Source: REEB95 sp963810055
GTDB taxonomy: Bacteria > Pseudomonadota > Alphaproteobacteria > ATCC43930 > CGMCC-115725
Direction: 5' to 3'
Length of the DNA stretch: 64,000 nt
Assembly (NCBI GenBank): GCA_963810055.1
Contig: CAWEME010000035.1
Span: 124,001 to 188,000, forward strand
In this document: positions 26,873 through 35,157 of the stretch, piece by piece
Layout: the number at the start of each line of letters is the position of its first letter
Numbering within the stretch: the stretch's first letter is position 1
Position numbers and translations under genes: made by a program
The notes under the pieces: generated by a model
What the model saw: only the letters and a program-made list of their open reading frames with translations
Database searches by the model: none
Told to the model about the DNA's origin: nothing

Positions 26873-27451
26873 TTACGCCAATCCCTGGTCATCGGGGGAA
26901 TGTCGTTTCGCATCTACTGGTGAGGCACCAGTAGCAGAAACGGCATCGGAAGACTGACGATCAAAATTAGAACGCAGCTGCGTCCGTCCGAGGTCATTAT
27001 TGGCTTCCACCAAGTAGCGCAGAATATCGAGGAACAGCAGGCGATTCTTTTCCGAGAGAGGAGCGAGCAGCCGGTCCTGAGATCGCTGCATCGCAGAACG
27101 CGTTCTGCGCAGCAAGGCCTTGCCCTTCTTGGTGATACTAACTAGCCGCACGCGACCATCGTCGGGATTAACCATGCGCGAGACCAAGCCGCGACTTTCC
27201 AACCGGCGCAATACGTCGCCGACATTGGTGCGGTCTATTCCCACTTCAACCGCGAGAGCCATCTGGTCGATGGAAGGCGAGTTGTCGAGGATAGAAAGAA
27301 GACCGTTCTGAACCGGGGTAATATGCTCCCCGGAGTATTCATCATAAAAAAGCGAGATGTGGATCTGGTGTAAGCGCCGGATAAGGAAGCCGGGGCGGTT
27401 CCAAATATTGGAATAGATATCTTCCTCATCATTTTTCTGCGTCATAGTCAT
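26873..27451 (-). CDS. MarR-family transcriptional regulator
   Basis: 192 residues with a winged-helix MarR core: the N-terminal helix RPGFLIRRLHQIHISLF, the recognition region IDQMALAVEVGIDRTNVGDVLRRLESRGLV, and the wing VNPDDGRVRLVSITKKGKAL. The RPGFLIRRLHQIH start is seen in MarR repressors of aromatic-acid catabolism. Such dimers bind palindromes in promoters and release them on binding an aromatic ligand, so this is the best candidate reader of the AGTATACT sites around it. The C-terminal 25 residues are low-complexity and are encoded partly by a perfect 9-base hairpin (26914-26934). Confidence 0.9.
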   Translation of the reverse strand: MTMTQKNDEEDIYSNIWNRPGFLIRRLHQIHISLFYDEYSGEHITPVQNGLLSILDNSPSIDQMALAVEVGIDRTNVGDVLRRLESRGLVSRMVNPDDGRVRLVSITKKGKALLRRTRSAMQRSQDRLLAPLSEKNRLLFLDILRYLVEANNDLGRTQLRSNFDRQSSDAVSATGASPVDAKRHSPDDQGLA

Positions 27452-27520
27452 AACCTCTCACTCGCCCTTCGTGTTGCGTCATGAAGTCCGCGTAATGAAA
27501 AGCCCGATTCCCATTTTTGC

Positions 27521-27548
27521 ATTCTTATCATGTTGGTATTCCTATCAT
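27521..27548. promoter_or_regulatory. Direct repeat upstream of marR
   Basis: ATTCTTATCAT (27521-27531) and ATTCCTATCAT (27538-27548) are a near-perfect direct repeat with a 17-base period, 70-100 bases upstream of the marR start. They could bind a regulator distinct from the AGTATACT system. No AGTATACT palindrome is present here. Confidence 0.35.
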
Positions 27549-27603
27549 ATTAATCGCTCCTGAAAAAATAGTTTTTCGGCTATCAGCCGGGATGGACAGC
27601 CGC

Positions 27604-28770
27604 TCACCGCAGGCGTTCGAGGATGCTGACGTAATTGGCCACCGCCGCGCCGCCCATGTTGAACACGGCGGCGAGCTTGGCGTCCTTGATCTGGATGTCG
27701 CCGGCGGTGCCGGTCAATTGCATGGATTGCAGCACATGCATGGAAACGCCGGTGGCGCCGATGGGATGGCCCTTGGCCTTCAAGCCGCCCGAGGCGTTGA
27801 TCGGCAGCTTGCCGGTCTTCTCGGATATGCCGGCCTCGATCACGCGCGCGCCCTCGCCCCTCTTAGCCAGGCCCATCGCCTCGTAGATCATCAACTCGGC
27901 GATGGTGAAGCAGTCATGGACCTCGGCGCAGGACAGATCGTCGAGCCCCACGCGAGCGCTGGCGAAGGCGCGCCGCCAGGCCACTTCCGGCCCCTCATAC
28001 GAGGTGATGTCGCGCTTGCTCATGGGCAGGAAGTCGTTGACCTGCTCGGCTGCCCGGAACACCACCGCCTTGTCAGAGCCGAGCGCGGTGTCGATGTCGG
28101 TCAGCACCAGGGCTGCAGCGCCGTCGGAAACCAGCGAGCAATCGGTGCGCCGGAGCGGCCCCGCCACGATCGGGTTCTTGTCCGAAACCGTGCGGCAGAA
28201 ATCGTAACCCAAATCCTTGCGGATTTGCGCCAACGGGTTGGAAGCGCCGTTCTTGTGGTTCTTGGCCGCGATCTTGGCGAGCGCGTCGGATTTGTCGCCG
28301 TAACGTTGGAAATAGGCCTGGGCGATGCGGCCGAACACGCCGGCGAAGCCGCCTTCGATCCCGCCCTCTTCCTTGAGATAGGCGGCGCGGATGAGGAGGT
28401 CGCCCACTTGCGGGCCGGAAACCTCGGTCATCTTTTCCACGCCCACCACCAGCACGCGGCGGGCGCGTTTGGCGGCGATCGCGTTCAGGCCTTGATAGAT
28501 CGCCGCCGAGCCGGTGGCGCAGGCATTCTCCACCCGGGTCGCTGGCTTGTAGCGCAGGCTCGGGTCGATTTGCAGCGTCAGCGAGGACGGGAATTCCTGG
28601 CGCACGAAGCCGCCGTTGAAGGTGCCGAGATAGATCTCGTCGATATCGGACGGGGCCAACCCGGAATCGCGGATGGCGTCGGATGCCACCTTCACAATCA
28701 GCGATTCGATGTCCTCGCCCTCGAGCTTGCCGAAGCGCGAATGGGCCCAGCCGGTGATGCAAGCGGTCAT
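27604..28770 (-). CDS. Thiolase-family (SCP-x-like) acyl-CoA thiolase
   Basis: 388 residues with the thiolase fold. The nucleophile Cys is in VENACATGSAAIYQGL (about residue 85), a histidine motif appears in CAEVHDCFTIAEL, and the C-terminal GGLKAKGHPIGATGVSMH carries the second catalytic His. The VHDCFT variant marks the SCP-x/non-specific-lipid-transfer thiolase branch, often used for branched or ring-derived beta-keto acyl-CoA. It lies 92 bases downstream of the ferredoxin gene and upstream of marR on the same strand, so the three may share a transcript. Confidence 0.9.
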   Translation of the reverse strand: MTACITGWAHSRFGKLEGEDIESLIVKVASDAIRDSGLAPSDIDEIYLGTFNGGFVRQEFPSSLTLQIDPSLRYKPATRVENACATGSAAIYQGLNAIAAKRARRVLVVGVEKMTEVSGPQVGDLLIRAAYLKEEGGIEGGFAGVFGRIAQAYFQRYGDKSDALAKIAAKNHKNGASNPLAQIRKDLGYDFCRTVSDKNPIVAGPLRRTDCSLVSDGAAALVLTDIDTALGSDKAVVFRAAEQVNDFLPMSKRDITSYEGPEVAWRRAFASARVGLDDLSCAEVHDCFTIAELMIYEAMGLAKRGEGARVIEAGISEKTGKLPINASGGLKAKGHPIGATGVSMHVLQSMQLTGTAGDIQIKDAKLAAVFNMGGAAVANYVSILERLR

Positions 28771-28805
28771 GGCCTCTCCTTACCTTGAGCGTGCAGTAGG
28801 CCGAT

Positions 28806-28827
28806 ATTCCCTAAATGACCAGGGAAT
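28806..28827. repeat. ATTCCCT/AGGGAAT hairpin
   Basis: A perfect 7-base inverted repeat (ATTCCCT ... AGGGAAT) with an 8-base loop lies between the ferredoxin and thiolase genes. The arms are the same as those opening the 93-bp repeat copies, but the rest of that repeat is absent. It could be a fragment of the repeat or an RNA hairpin inside the transcript. Confidence 0.4.
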
Positions 28828-28861
28828 CGTCGACCGAGGGCGACGCCGCGGAGCCTGCGGT

Positions 28862-29197
28862 TCAATTTCCGGCGCCCGGCTTCGGATCGAAGTACTTGAG
28901 TTTGTCGGTGATCTTTTTCCACTCATCTGCATCCGGCGGCACCGGGTTTTTTTGGGTAATCACCGGCCACAATAAGGCATACTTGGCGTTGAGCTTTTTC
29001 CACTCTTTCGCCCGCGGATCCGAATCGGGGAAGATTGCCTCGGCGGGACAAACCGGGATGCAAACACCGCAATCGGTGCATTCATCGGGGTGGATCACCA
29101 GCATGTTGACGCCTTCATAGAAGCAATCCACCGGACAGGCATCCACACAATCCTGATACTTGCATTTGATACAAGCGCCCGTCACGACATGTGTCAT
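28862..29197 (-). CDS. fdxA: Seven-iron ferredoxin (FdxA type)
   Basis: 111 residues with the FdxA cysteine set: Cys9, Cys17 and Cys50 fit a 3Fe-4S cluster; Cys21, Cys40, Cys43 and Cys46 fit a 4Fe-4S cluster; Cys12 and Cys25 are extra, as in Azotobacter FdI. The C-terminal extension (WKKLNAKYALLWPVITQK) is normal for the family. It has its own promoter with the locus operator, about 200 bases upstream. It is the likely electron acceptor of the two 2-oxoacid oxidoreductases, passing low-potential electrons to oxygenase, PreA-like or membrane partners. Confidence 0.92.
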   Translation of the reverse strand: MTHVVTGACIKCKYQDCVDACPVDCFYEGVNMLVIHPDECTDCGVCIPVCPAEAIFPDSDPRAKEWKKLNAKYALLWPVITQKNPVPPDADEWKKITDKLKYFDPKPGAGN

Positions 29198-29400
29198 TTC
29201 CGTTTTCCCATGACCTGTGAATGGAAGCGACCACGATCGGTCTGCACCACGAAACCGGATATGGCACCGCCGGCAGCCGACCGATGCCTAAAACCACGAG
29301 AGAACGCCGGTCTCGGATTACACTCGGGGATCGCTTGGTTTTCCGCGATGCGTTGCAACCCCGCTCGGCTCCCGACCCATGACAATTAAGGTTGACCATC

Positions 29401-29428
29401 AGTATACATATTATTATGGAGTTGTCAA
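29401..29428 (-). promoter_or_regulatory. Promoter with AGTATAC operator for the ferredoxin gene
   Basis: Minus-strand TTGACA (29423-29428), a 16-base spacer and TATACT (29401-29406) form a near-consensus promoter. The -10 box lies in ATCAGTATACAT, which matches the operator at seven of eight core bases. The leader to the ferredoxin start is about 200 bases. The rest of 29198-29549 shows no gene. Confidence 0.65.
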
Positions 29429-29549
29429 CGCACCGCCCTTTTACCAGAGGAGCCGCCAGGACTTGATCCCGGTTCCAACACGAAGGCCGAGAGGTGCTCA
29501 AAGACTGTATCAATCATCTTCCCGAACCTCACGGAGACACATCCCGTTA

Positions 29550-30800
29550 ATGACCGTCCTGACATCTTCCGCCGCTCGATCATCGCCTCGGTCTGACATA
29601 GACTCCGCCGCACCGCCGCTCTCAGGTCCGGGAATCCTGCCACGGATCGGCGACCTCCTACGCTGGAAACAAGCTCGGCTGCGCCGCATTCAATGGCTGG
29701 CGGCCGCATGTTATGTGCTGTTGGGATTGACGACGGTGTTCGCTTCGCCGCCTTGGTTCTTCGAGCTCAACCGCTGGACCGTCTTCCTGCTGTGGGGCCT
29801 GTGGTGGCCGGCGATGCTGGTCGGCACCATGGTGCTTGGACAAGCGTGGTGCGGGCTCCTCTGTCCCGACGGCATGCTTACGGAAGTCATGGGAAGCTGG
29901 TCCCAACACGCGAAAATCCCGCGTCGGCTACGCTGGCCCGGCTGGATACCGCTTGGATTTGTCACCACCGCCCTTACTGTCCATGCGATAGGCGCGACGC
30001 ATAGTGCTGTCGGATCATTCTTGATTCTCAGCACACTCTCGGCCGGTGCGCTTTTCGTCGGTGCCTGGTTCGGCCGCGGACGGCGGGTCTGGTGCCGTTA
30101 TTTGTGTCCCGTCAGCACGGCTTTTGGAATGCTAGCGCGTTGCGCGCCGATTCATTTCCGAGTCGATCGAGCCATTTGGGATTCGGCGCCGCGCGCCTTG
30201 CAGTTTCCGATCGAATGCCCGGTGCTGCTCGATATCCGCAACATGACTGGTACATATGGGTGCCATATGTGTGGTCGATGCAGTGGATACCGAAATGCCG
30301 TGGTTCTCGCCGCGCGCCGTCCTGGGGATGAGATCCTACAATTGAAAGATGCGCCGGAGCTTCGACGCGAGGCCGTCCTTTTGCTGTTCGGGCTTTTCGG
30401 CCTGATGCCGGCAGTACTGCGCGCGTCTGGATCATGGGACGCCTTGGTCCTGCACTTATCTTGGCAATTGATGCTCAGCGCACTGCTCAGCGCCCTGATC
30501 TTCGCCGCAGCCCGTCTCGCCGATGTTGGCGCCATGCGCTTGTGTCAGACGCTCGCCCCGCTCGCCGGACTTGGTTTGGCAGCGATGCTGCTGAAGACGT
30601 CGCTCGAAGAAATCGATGTCGGTGCGTGGGTCTATGAGGGAGTCACCATGGCAGCTTACCTGATGATCGCGGTCGGCCTTGCCTTTTCGGGAGATTTGGC
30701 GCGGCAGATCATCGCACCCCTACGCGGCCGCCCGCGTTATTTCATCGCGCTCGCGCTCTGGTGGGCGGGGGCGGCGATGGGTGCAGGCGCGTTTCTTTAA
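29550..30800 (+). CDS. NapH/CcoG-like membrane 4Fe-4S protein
   Basis: From ATG 29550 the protein has 416 residues and about nine hydrophobic helices. It has Fe-S-type cysteine motifs CGLLCPDG and CRYLCPVSTAFG, plus a YGCHMCGRCSGYRNAV segment, as in NapH, NosR and CcoG electron-transfer proteins. Such proteins pass electrons between quinol or ferredoxin and periplasmic or cofactor-assembly partners. It is divergent from the ferredoxin gene across a 350-base gap, suggesting it connects the ferredoxin pool to the membrane. No NapG or NosZ-type partner is present in the window. Confidence 0.8.
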   Translation: MTVLTSSAARSSPRSDIDSAAPPLSGPGILPRIGDLLRWKQARLRRIQWLAAACYVLLGLTTVFASPPWFFELNRWTVFLLWGLWWPAMLVGTMVLGQAWCGLLCPDGMLTEVMGSWSQHAKIPRRLRWPGWIPLGFVTTALTVHAIGATHSAVGSFLILSTLSAGALFVGAWFGRGRRVWCRYLCPVSTAFGMLARCAPIHFRVDRAIWDSAPRALQFPIECPVLLDIRNMTGTYGCHMCGRCSGYRNAVVLAARRPGDEILQLKDAPELRREAVLLLFGLFGLMPAVLRASGSWDALVLHLSWQLMLSALLSALIFAAARLADVGAMRLCQTLAPLAGLGLAAMLLKTSLEEIDVGAWVYEGVTMAAYLMIAVGLAFSGDLARQIIAPLRGRPRYFIALALWWAGAAMGAGAFL

Positions 30801-30868
30801 GACATCGTACGAGTATGGTAGAGCCTGTTTTGGTTGACTTGATTGTACGCACAACCCAGGGGGATGGC

Positions 30869-31150
30869 ATGACTGTTTACTTGATCGCCGAAATCGAGGT
30901 CACCGATGCCGCCGGCTACGAGCCTTACAAGAAGATGGCCGCGGAATCGATCACGCGCCACGGCGGCCGCTATATCGCGCGCGGTGGCGAGATCCTCTCG
31001 CTCGAAGGCGAGAAGCCCAAGCGCGTCGTCATCGCCCAGTTCGACACGATGGACGCCGCTAAAAGTTTTTATTACTCCCCCGACTATCAGGATGCCGTAA
31101 AGCTGCGGCAGAAAGCTTCGAAGGGCCGGCTCTTCGTCGTCGCCAGCTGA
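30869..31150 (+). CDS. DUF1330 family protein
   Basis: 93 residues from ATG 30869, with CAGGGGG as the ribosome site. It matches DUF1330, a dimeric ferredoxin-like alpha-beta-barrel fold: VYLIAEIEVTDAAGYEPYKK, then GGRYIARGGEI, then VIAQFDTMDAAKSFYYSPDYQDA. The biochemical role of the family is not known. It is just downstream of the membrane Fe-S gene with a 68-base gap and may be co-transcribed. Confidence 0.88.
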   Translation: MTVYLIAEIEVTDAAGYEPYKKMAAESITRHGGRYIARGGEILSLEGEKPKRVVIAQFDTMDAAKSFYYSPDYQDAVKLRQKASKGRLFVVAS

Positions 31151-31340
31151 GCGCCGGTGCGGGCGCGCGCCAGGCATTGGGGGCCGGGTTGGGCCCGCCG
31201 CCAGGTCCGCCCAAACTGGCACGCGCTTCTGGATAACCTGCTAAATCTCACACCCGAATTGGCCAACCAGCGCTGCGCCTCTGCGTCTTAATCGCAAAGG
31301 GTGGTCTTTCTTAAATGTAAGGTAGACAAAATCCAGAATG

Positions 31341-31380
31341 TCAGTATGCTTTGCATAATTTCGTTTTTCGTGAGTATACT
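31341..31380 (+). promoter_or_regulatory. Promoter with two AGTATACT-type operators for the MFS gene
   Basis: TTGCAT (31351-31356), an 18-base spacer and TATACT (31375-31380) form the promoter. A perfect AGTATACT (31373-31380) covers the -10 box, and a second copy with one mismatch, TCAGTATGCT (31341-31350), lies just upstream of the -35. This is the only promoter in the set with two sites. Confidence 0.65.
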
Positions 31381-31436
31381 GAAAGGTGGTGCCGTTCGCA
31401 GTCTAAGCCGTTAGCAAATACTAGGGAGGGGCCGGA

Positions 31437-32870
31437 ATGAGCGCGTCAGCAATCCAAACAGATTTCACTTTGGAAGACCTGGTCGGAAGGATGGAAAGGC
31501 TTCCTTTGGCGCGGGTTCACAAAAGGGTCTTTGCCCTGACTGCCGGCGGTTATCTGTTCGACGCCTACGATATCGGATTGCTGAGCTTCATCATGCCGGC
31601 GCTTGCCGCGGACTTGAAACTGGTTCCGGCGCAAATCGGACTTTTGTTCACGATCACCTTCGTGGGTATGTTTTTCGGCACGCTGCTGAGCGGAACGACG
31701 GCCGACCGCTTCGGCAGATTGAGGGTCTTCAAATACACCCTGCTGATATTCTCGGTGGCGACCGCGGTGACCGGTTTGGTCAAGAACTACGAGTTGCTGC
31801 TCGTCCTGAGGTTCATAACGGGATTGGGATTGGGCGGGGAACAGCCGGTCTCTTTCACTTACGTTTCCGAGATGGTGCCTCCCCAATACCGCGGACGGCT
31901 CACCGGCATGTGCGAAGGCATGTGGGGATTCGGCTTTATGCTGGCGGGCGCCGTTGCCCTCGTTCTAGTTCCGAATTTCGGTTGGCAAAGCGCTTTCTTC
32001 GCCGGAATTCTACCCGCGATCCTGATCTGGTTCTTCCGGCTGGGAATGCCAGAATCGCCGCGCTGGTTTATGATCAGGAACCGGCCGCAAGAGGCTCAGG
32101 CCCAACTCAAACGGATCGAAGACGAAATCGAGAAGGAAATCGGGAAGAAGTTGCCGCCGGCCAAGGCGATAAGCAAAGTCGCCGGCGCAGAAACCGGAAA
32201 TAGCTACAAGGCCCTACTCCGTCCGATCTATCGTAAGCGGACGATCATGTTCGGTCTGGTCTGGTTTTTCGCCATGTTCGGATTCTGGGGCGTCAACACA
32301 TGGCTGCCCACCCTGCTTAAGCAGGCCGGTTATTCTCTCTACGCTTCGATCGGCTATTTCTTCATCATGAACACCTTGTCTGTCCCCGGTTCCCTGCTGG
32401 GTGCGTACTTGGCGGATCGCGTCGGGCGCAAACAACCGATTGCCTATTATTGGGTGCTCGCGGCTCTAACCACCGTGCTTTACGGCTGGGCTCTCACACA
32501 GCATTGGCCAGTCGCTATCATGCTGACGATTGGTATCGTCTCCATCGTTCTCATGGTCGGGGGCTTTACGGTCCTTTACGCCTACACGCCCGAGAGTTAT
32601 CCGACGGAAATACGTGCCACCAGCACCGGCGTGGCGAACGCCTTGGGACGGATAGGCGGGATGCTCAGCCCCATCTTGGTTGGACTCATGTATCCAATCA
32701 TCGGCCTATTTGCGACCCTGGGGTTGATCTCCATGGGCTTCATCGTCGCGGCCATCGCAGTTATCGTTCTCGGCGTGGAGACGAGGAACAAGACTCTCGA
32801 ATTGATACCGAGCGATGTCGCCAAGCTTGGTGGCGATGCCATTAAGCTCCGCGAAGGCGCGCGCATTTAA
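31437..32870 (+). CDS. MFS transporter, sugar/aromatic-acid porter type
   Basis: 477 residues, 12 predicted helices. The first helix has FDAYDIGLLSFIMPAL, loop 2-3 has GTTADRFGRLRVF, and PESPRWFM lies near residue 204. These motifs fit aromatic-acid:proton symporters and related metabolite:H+ porters, which carry an acidic residue in helix 1. Together with its AGTATACT-controlled promoter this makes it the likely uptake carrier for the locus substrate. Its stop overlaps the stop of the convergent CoA-transferase gene by four bases. Confidence 0.88.
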   Translation: MSASAIQTDFTLEDLVGRMERLPLARVHKRVFALTAGGYLFDAYDIGLLSFIMPALAADLKLVPAQIGLLFTITFVGMFFGTLLSGTTADRFGRLRVFKYTLLIFSVATAVTGLVKNYELLLVLRFITGLGLGGEQPVSFTYVSEMVPPQYRGRLTGMCEGMWGFGFMLAGAVALVLVPNFGWQSAFFAGILPAILIWFFRLGMPESPRWFMIRNRPQEAQAQLKRIEDEIEKEIGKKLPPAKAISKVAGAETGNSYKALLRPIYRKRTIMFGLVWFFAMFGFWGVNTWLPTLLKQAGYSLYASIGYFFIMNTLSVPGSLLGAYLADRVGRKQPIAYYWVLAALTTVLYGWALTQHWPVAIMLTIGIVSIVLMVGGFTVLYAYTPESYPTEIRATSTGVANALGRIGGMLSPILVGLMYPIIGLFATLGLISMGFIVAAIAVIVLGVETRNKTLELIPSDVAKLGGDAIKLREGARI

Positions 32871-34063
32871 CGGCCTAGGAACATCGGGCGGCCTTTTTTC
32901 CACCGTTCGAGAACTGCATCGGTATCCTCTCCAAGCCGCGGCGAAGGCGTCTGATAGGACAACGGCGTGCGCGACAGAAGAATCGGAGTTCGAATACCTG
33001 GGATCGCGCCGTTTTCGCTGTCGGGCTCCGGCAAGTCAATGCGCATGGCGCGCGCGATCACCTGCGGATCAGAGAACACATCGGCGAGATCGTGAATCGG
33101 CCCGACCGGCACGCCAACCTGTTCGAGCGCGGCGATGAGGTCCGAGCGGGCCCGGCGCTTCGTCTGCGCAGACAGAAATTTGATCAGCTCCGTTCGGTGC
33201 GCCACACGCTCCGTATTCGAAAGATAGCGCGGATCCCGCGCCATCTCGGCCACGCCCAGTACGGCGCACAGGCGGCCGAATTGCGAGTCGTTGCCGACTG
33301 CGATCACCACGTGCCCGTCGGCGGCCGGAAATACCTGATACGGCACAACGTTAGGATGTGCATTGCCCATGCGCTTCGGCGATACGCCAGTGACGAGATA
33401 ATTCAGCGCCTGGTTGGCGAGCACGCCAACCAGCGAGTCGAGAAGACTGGCGTCGATGTGCTGACCTTCGCCGCTGCGCGTGCGCTCGATCAGCGCCGCC
33501 TGGACCGCCACCACCGCATAGAGTGCAGTGAAGATGTCGGCGAAAGCCACTCCGATCTTCTGCGGCTCGCCATCCGGATCCCCGGTCAGATGCATGATTC
33601 CGCCCATGGCCTGGATCACGAAGTCATAGCCGGCGCGGGACGCATACGGCCCGGTCTGGCCGAAACCAGTAATCGAGCAGTAGATCAAGCGCGGATTGAC
33701 CGCTTTCAGGCTGGCGTAGTCGAGCCCGTACTGGGCGAGCCCGCCGGCCTTGAAGTTCTCGATCAGCACGTCGGCCTCGCAGGCGAGCGCGGTGACGAGC
33801 TCTCGACCCACTTGCGTCTCGAAATCGGCGACCACCGATCGCTTGCCACGATTGGTGGCATGGAAGTAGGCCGAGTCGAGCGGCTTGGTATCGCGCCCCT
33901 TGATGAAGGGCGGTCCCCACACGCGCGTGTCGTCGCCCACTCCTGGGCGCTCAATCTTGATCACCTCGGCACCGAGATCGGCGAGGAGTTGTCCCGCCCA
34001 CGGACCGGCGAGGATGCGGGCGAGTTCAAGAACACGGATTCCGGCGAGGGGAAGTTGGCTCAT
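32867..34063 (-). CDS. CaiB/BaiF CoA-transferase
   Basis: 398 residues of the class III CoA-transferase family: a start with LAGIRVLELARILAGPWAGQ, LADLGAEVIKIERP, and the YCSITGFGQTGPYASRAGYD segment. The catalytic Asp is expected in GYDFVIQAMGG (about residue 180). It moves CoA from a donor to a carboxylic acid, activating it for beta-oxidation. It closes the catabolic locus on the right but has no AGTATACT site upstream. Confidence 0.92.
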   Translation of the reverse strand: MSQLPLAGIRVLELARILAGPWAGQLLADLGAEVIKIERPGVGDDTRVWGPPFIKGRDTKPLDSAYFHATNRGKRSVVADFETQVGRELVTALACEADVLIENFKAGGLAQYGLDYASLKAVNPRLIYCSITGFGQTGPYASRAGYDFVIQAMGGIMHLTGDPDGEPQKIGVAFADIFTALYAVVAVQAALIERTRSGEGQHIDASLLDSLVGVLANQALNYLVTGVSPKRMGNAHPNVVPYQVFPAADGHVVIAVGNDSQFGRLCAVLGVAEMARDPRYLSNTERVAHRTELIKFLSAQTKRRARSDLIAALEQVGVPVGPIHDLADVFSDPQVIARAMRIDLPEPDSENGAIPGIRTPILLSRTPLSYQTPSPRLGEDTDAVLERWKKGRPMFLGR

Positions 34064-34285
34064 GGATGGTCAGTTGAAAAATTGGACTGCTGCTGCAGCA
34101 GAGCCTTTGACGGGTTAAAAAGCAAATTTTTTTCCCGAAAGCGAGACTTATTATTCAGGATTCCCATATGGAGCTGCCTAGGTCCGCAGGTCGATCCCGC
34201 GCGTCGACACCAGTTATCGACAAGTTACGCCAGGGAGGATTGAGATCCTGGCTTCATATCAGCGATCTTTCAGGAACACAGGCGA

Positions 34286-34942
34286 ATGCAAAATCCGTTA
34301 TACGAAGAGATCACGAAATACACCGTACCTGGCACCGAGTATGAGGCCTCGACAATTGAAATGCTCCTAGAAAAGATTGAATTAGACCCCTTTCTCGCTG
34401 CTTTCCACAATTCATGCGACATAGCGTCTGTCGCGCCAAAGATTTCAATCGGCAAAGGAATGATCGCAGCACCCGCAGACGCCGCTGACGTTTCCGACAC
34501 TATTTTTGGCAATCGATATCTACCCGCTTTTTACCGCAAGAATAGTTTTCTATTTGGCCCACCGGACACCTATTGCCGGTGGACCGCTAATCCGAACGAG
34601 GTGACGCTTGCACTTGATCGTACCATCAGCCCTTCAATGAATCATCTCACCGAGAAATTTGAAAGTGGTTTGGCGGTCACGCGCGGCCCCTGGCACTATT
34701 TCCGTTATTACGCGCATTGCTATTTCATTTCTGGAAGTGAGATAGCGATAGGCAGTGACGAAGAGCCTATTCTCGATATCAGTACGATTGAAGTTCGCTC
34801 GGCGACTCTTACGCGGAAGGAGGCGCTCTCAAACTTTTACGATGCCAACCGCCTCGCAATCACTCGGGTTAGCACTATAGCTCAATTAAATGAGCTGAAC
34901 CTTTTTCAACTCTTGCTGGCGATGTATAGGGTGTGGACTTGA
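34286..34942 (+). CDS. Hypothetical protein of the mobile island
   Basis: 218 residues with no family I recognise. It is soluble by composition, with aromatic clusters (PWHYFRYYAHCYFISGSEI) and an acidic C-terminal third. Lower GC than the flanking catabolic and housekeeping genes suggests recent acquisition. The start ATG 34286 has only a weak ribosome site. It is followed by an HNH-like gene on the same strand. Confidence 0.55.
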   Translation: MQNPLYEEITKYTVPGTEYEASTIEMLLEKIELDPFLAAFHNSCDIASVAPKISIGKGMIAAPADAADVSDTIFGNRYLPAFYRKNSFLFGPPDTYCRWTANPNEVTLALDRTISPSMNHLTEKFESGLAVTRGPWHYFRYYAHCYFISGSEIAIGSDEEPILDISTIEVRSATLTRKEALSNFYDANRLAITRVSTIAQLNELNLFQLLLAMYRVWT

Positions 34943-35157
34943 GGGGTCTGTTTCTGACTCAAAGTGGACATTGATTAGCCACGCGGCGGAGCGGGGTACG
35001 TTGCTGGCTGATAACACCCAATTATCAGCCTTTCGACCATCCGACCTTGGGATGACTGCCATCAATTCAGAATCATCATCGCTTTACCCCGCCTGATCAG
35101 GACTGAATTGACAATTTTTCGTTGAAGATCATTTGTATACCGAAGCGAGAAATAATT

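Noticed and set aside
27517..28788. Long antisense open frame opposite the thiolase
   Set aside because: It mirrors the GC-rich codon structure of the thiolase gene and has no family features.
28806..28827. Hairpin between ferredoxin and thiolase as a transcription terminator
   Set aside because: No T-rich tract follows on either strand; kept only as a repeat-like hairpin.
35134..35139. GTATAC near the start of the HNH-like gene as another operator
   Set aside because: The flanks do not match TCAGTATACTGA, there is no -35/-10 context, and the gene lies in the mobile island outside the regulon.
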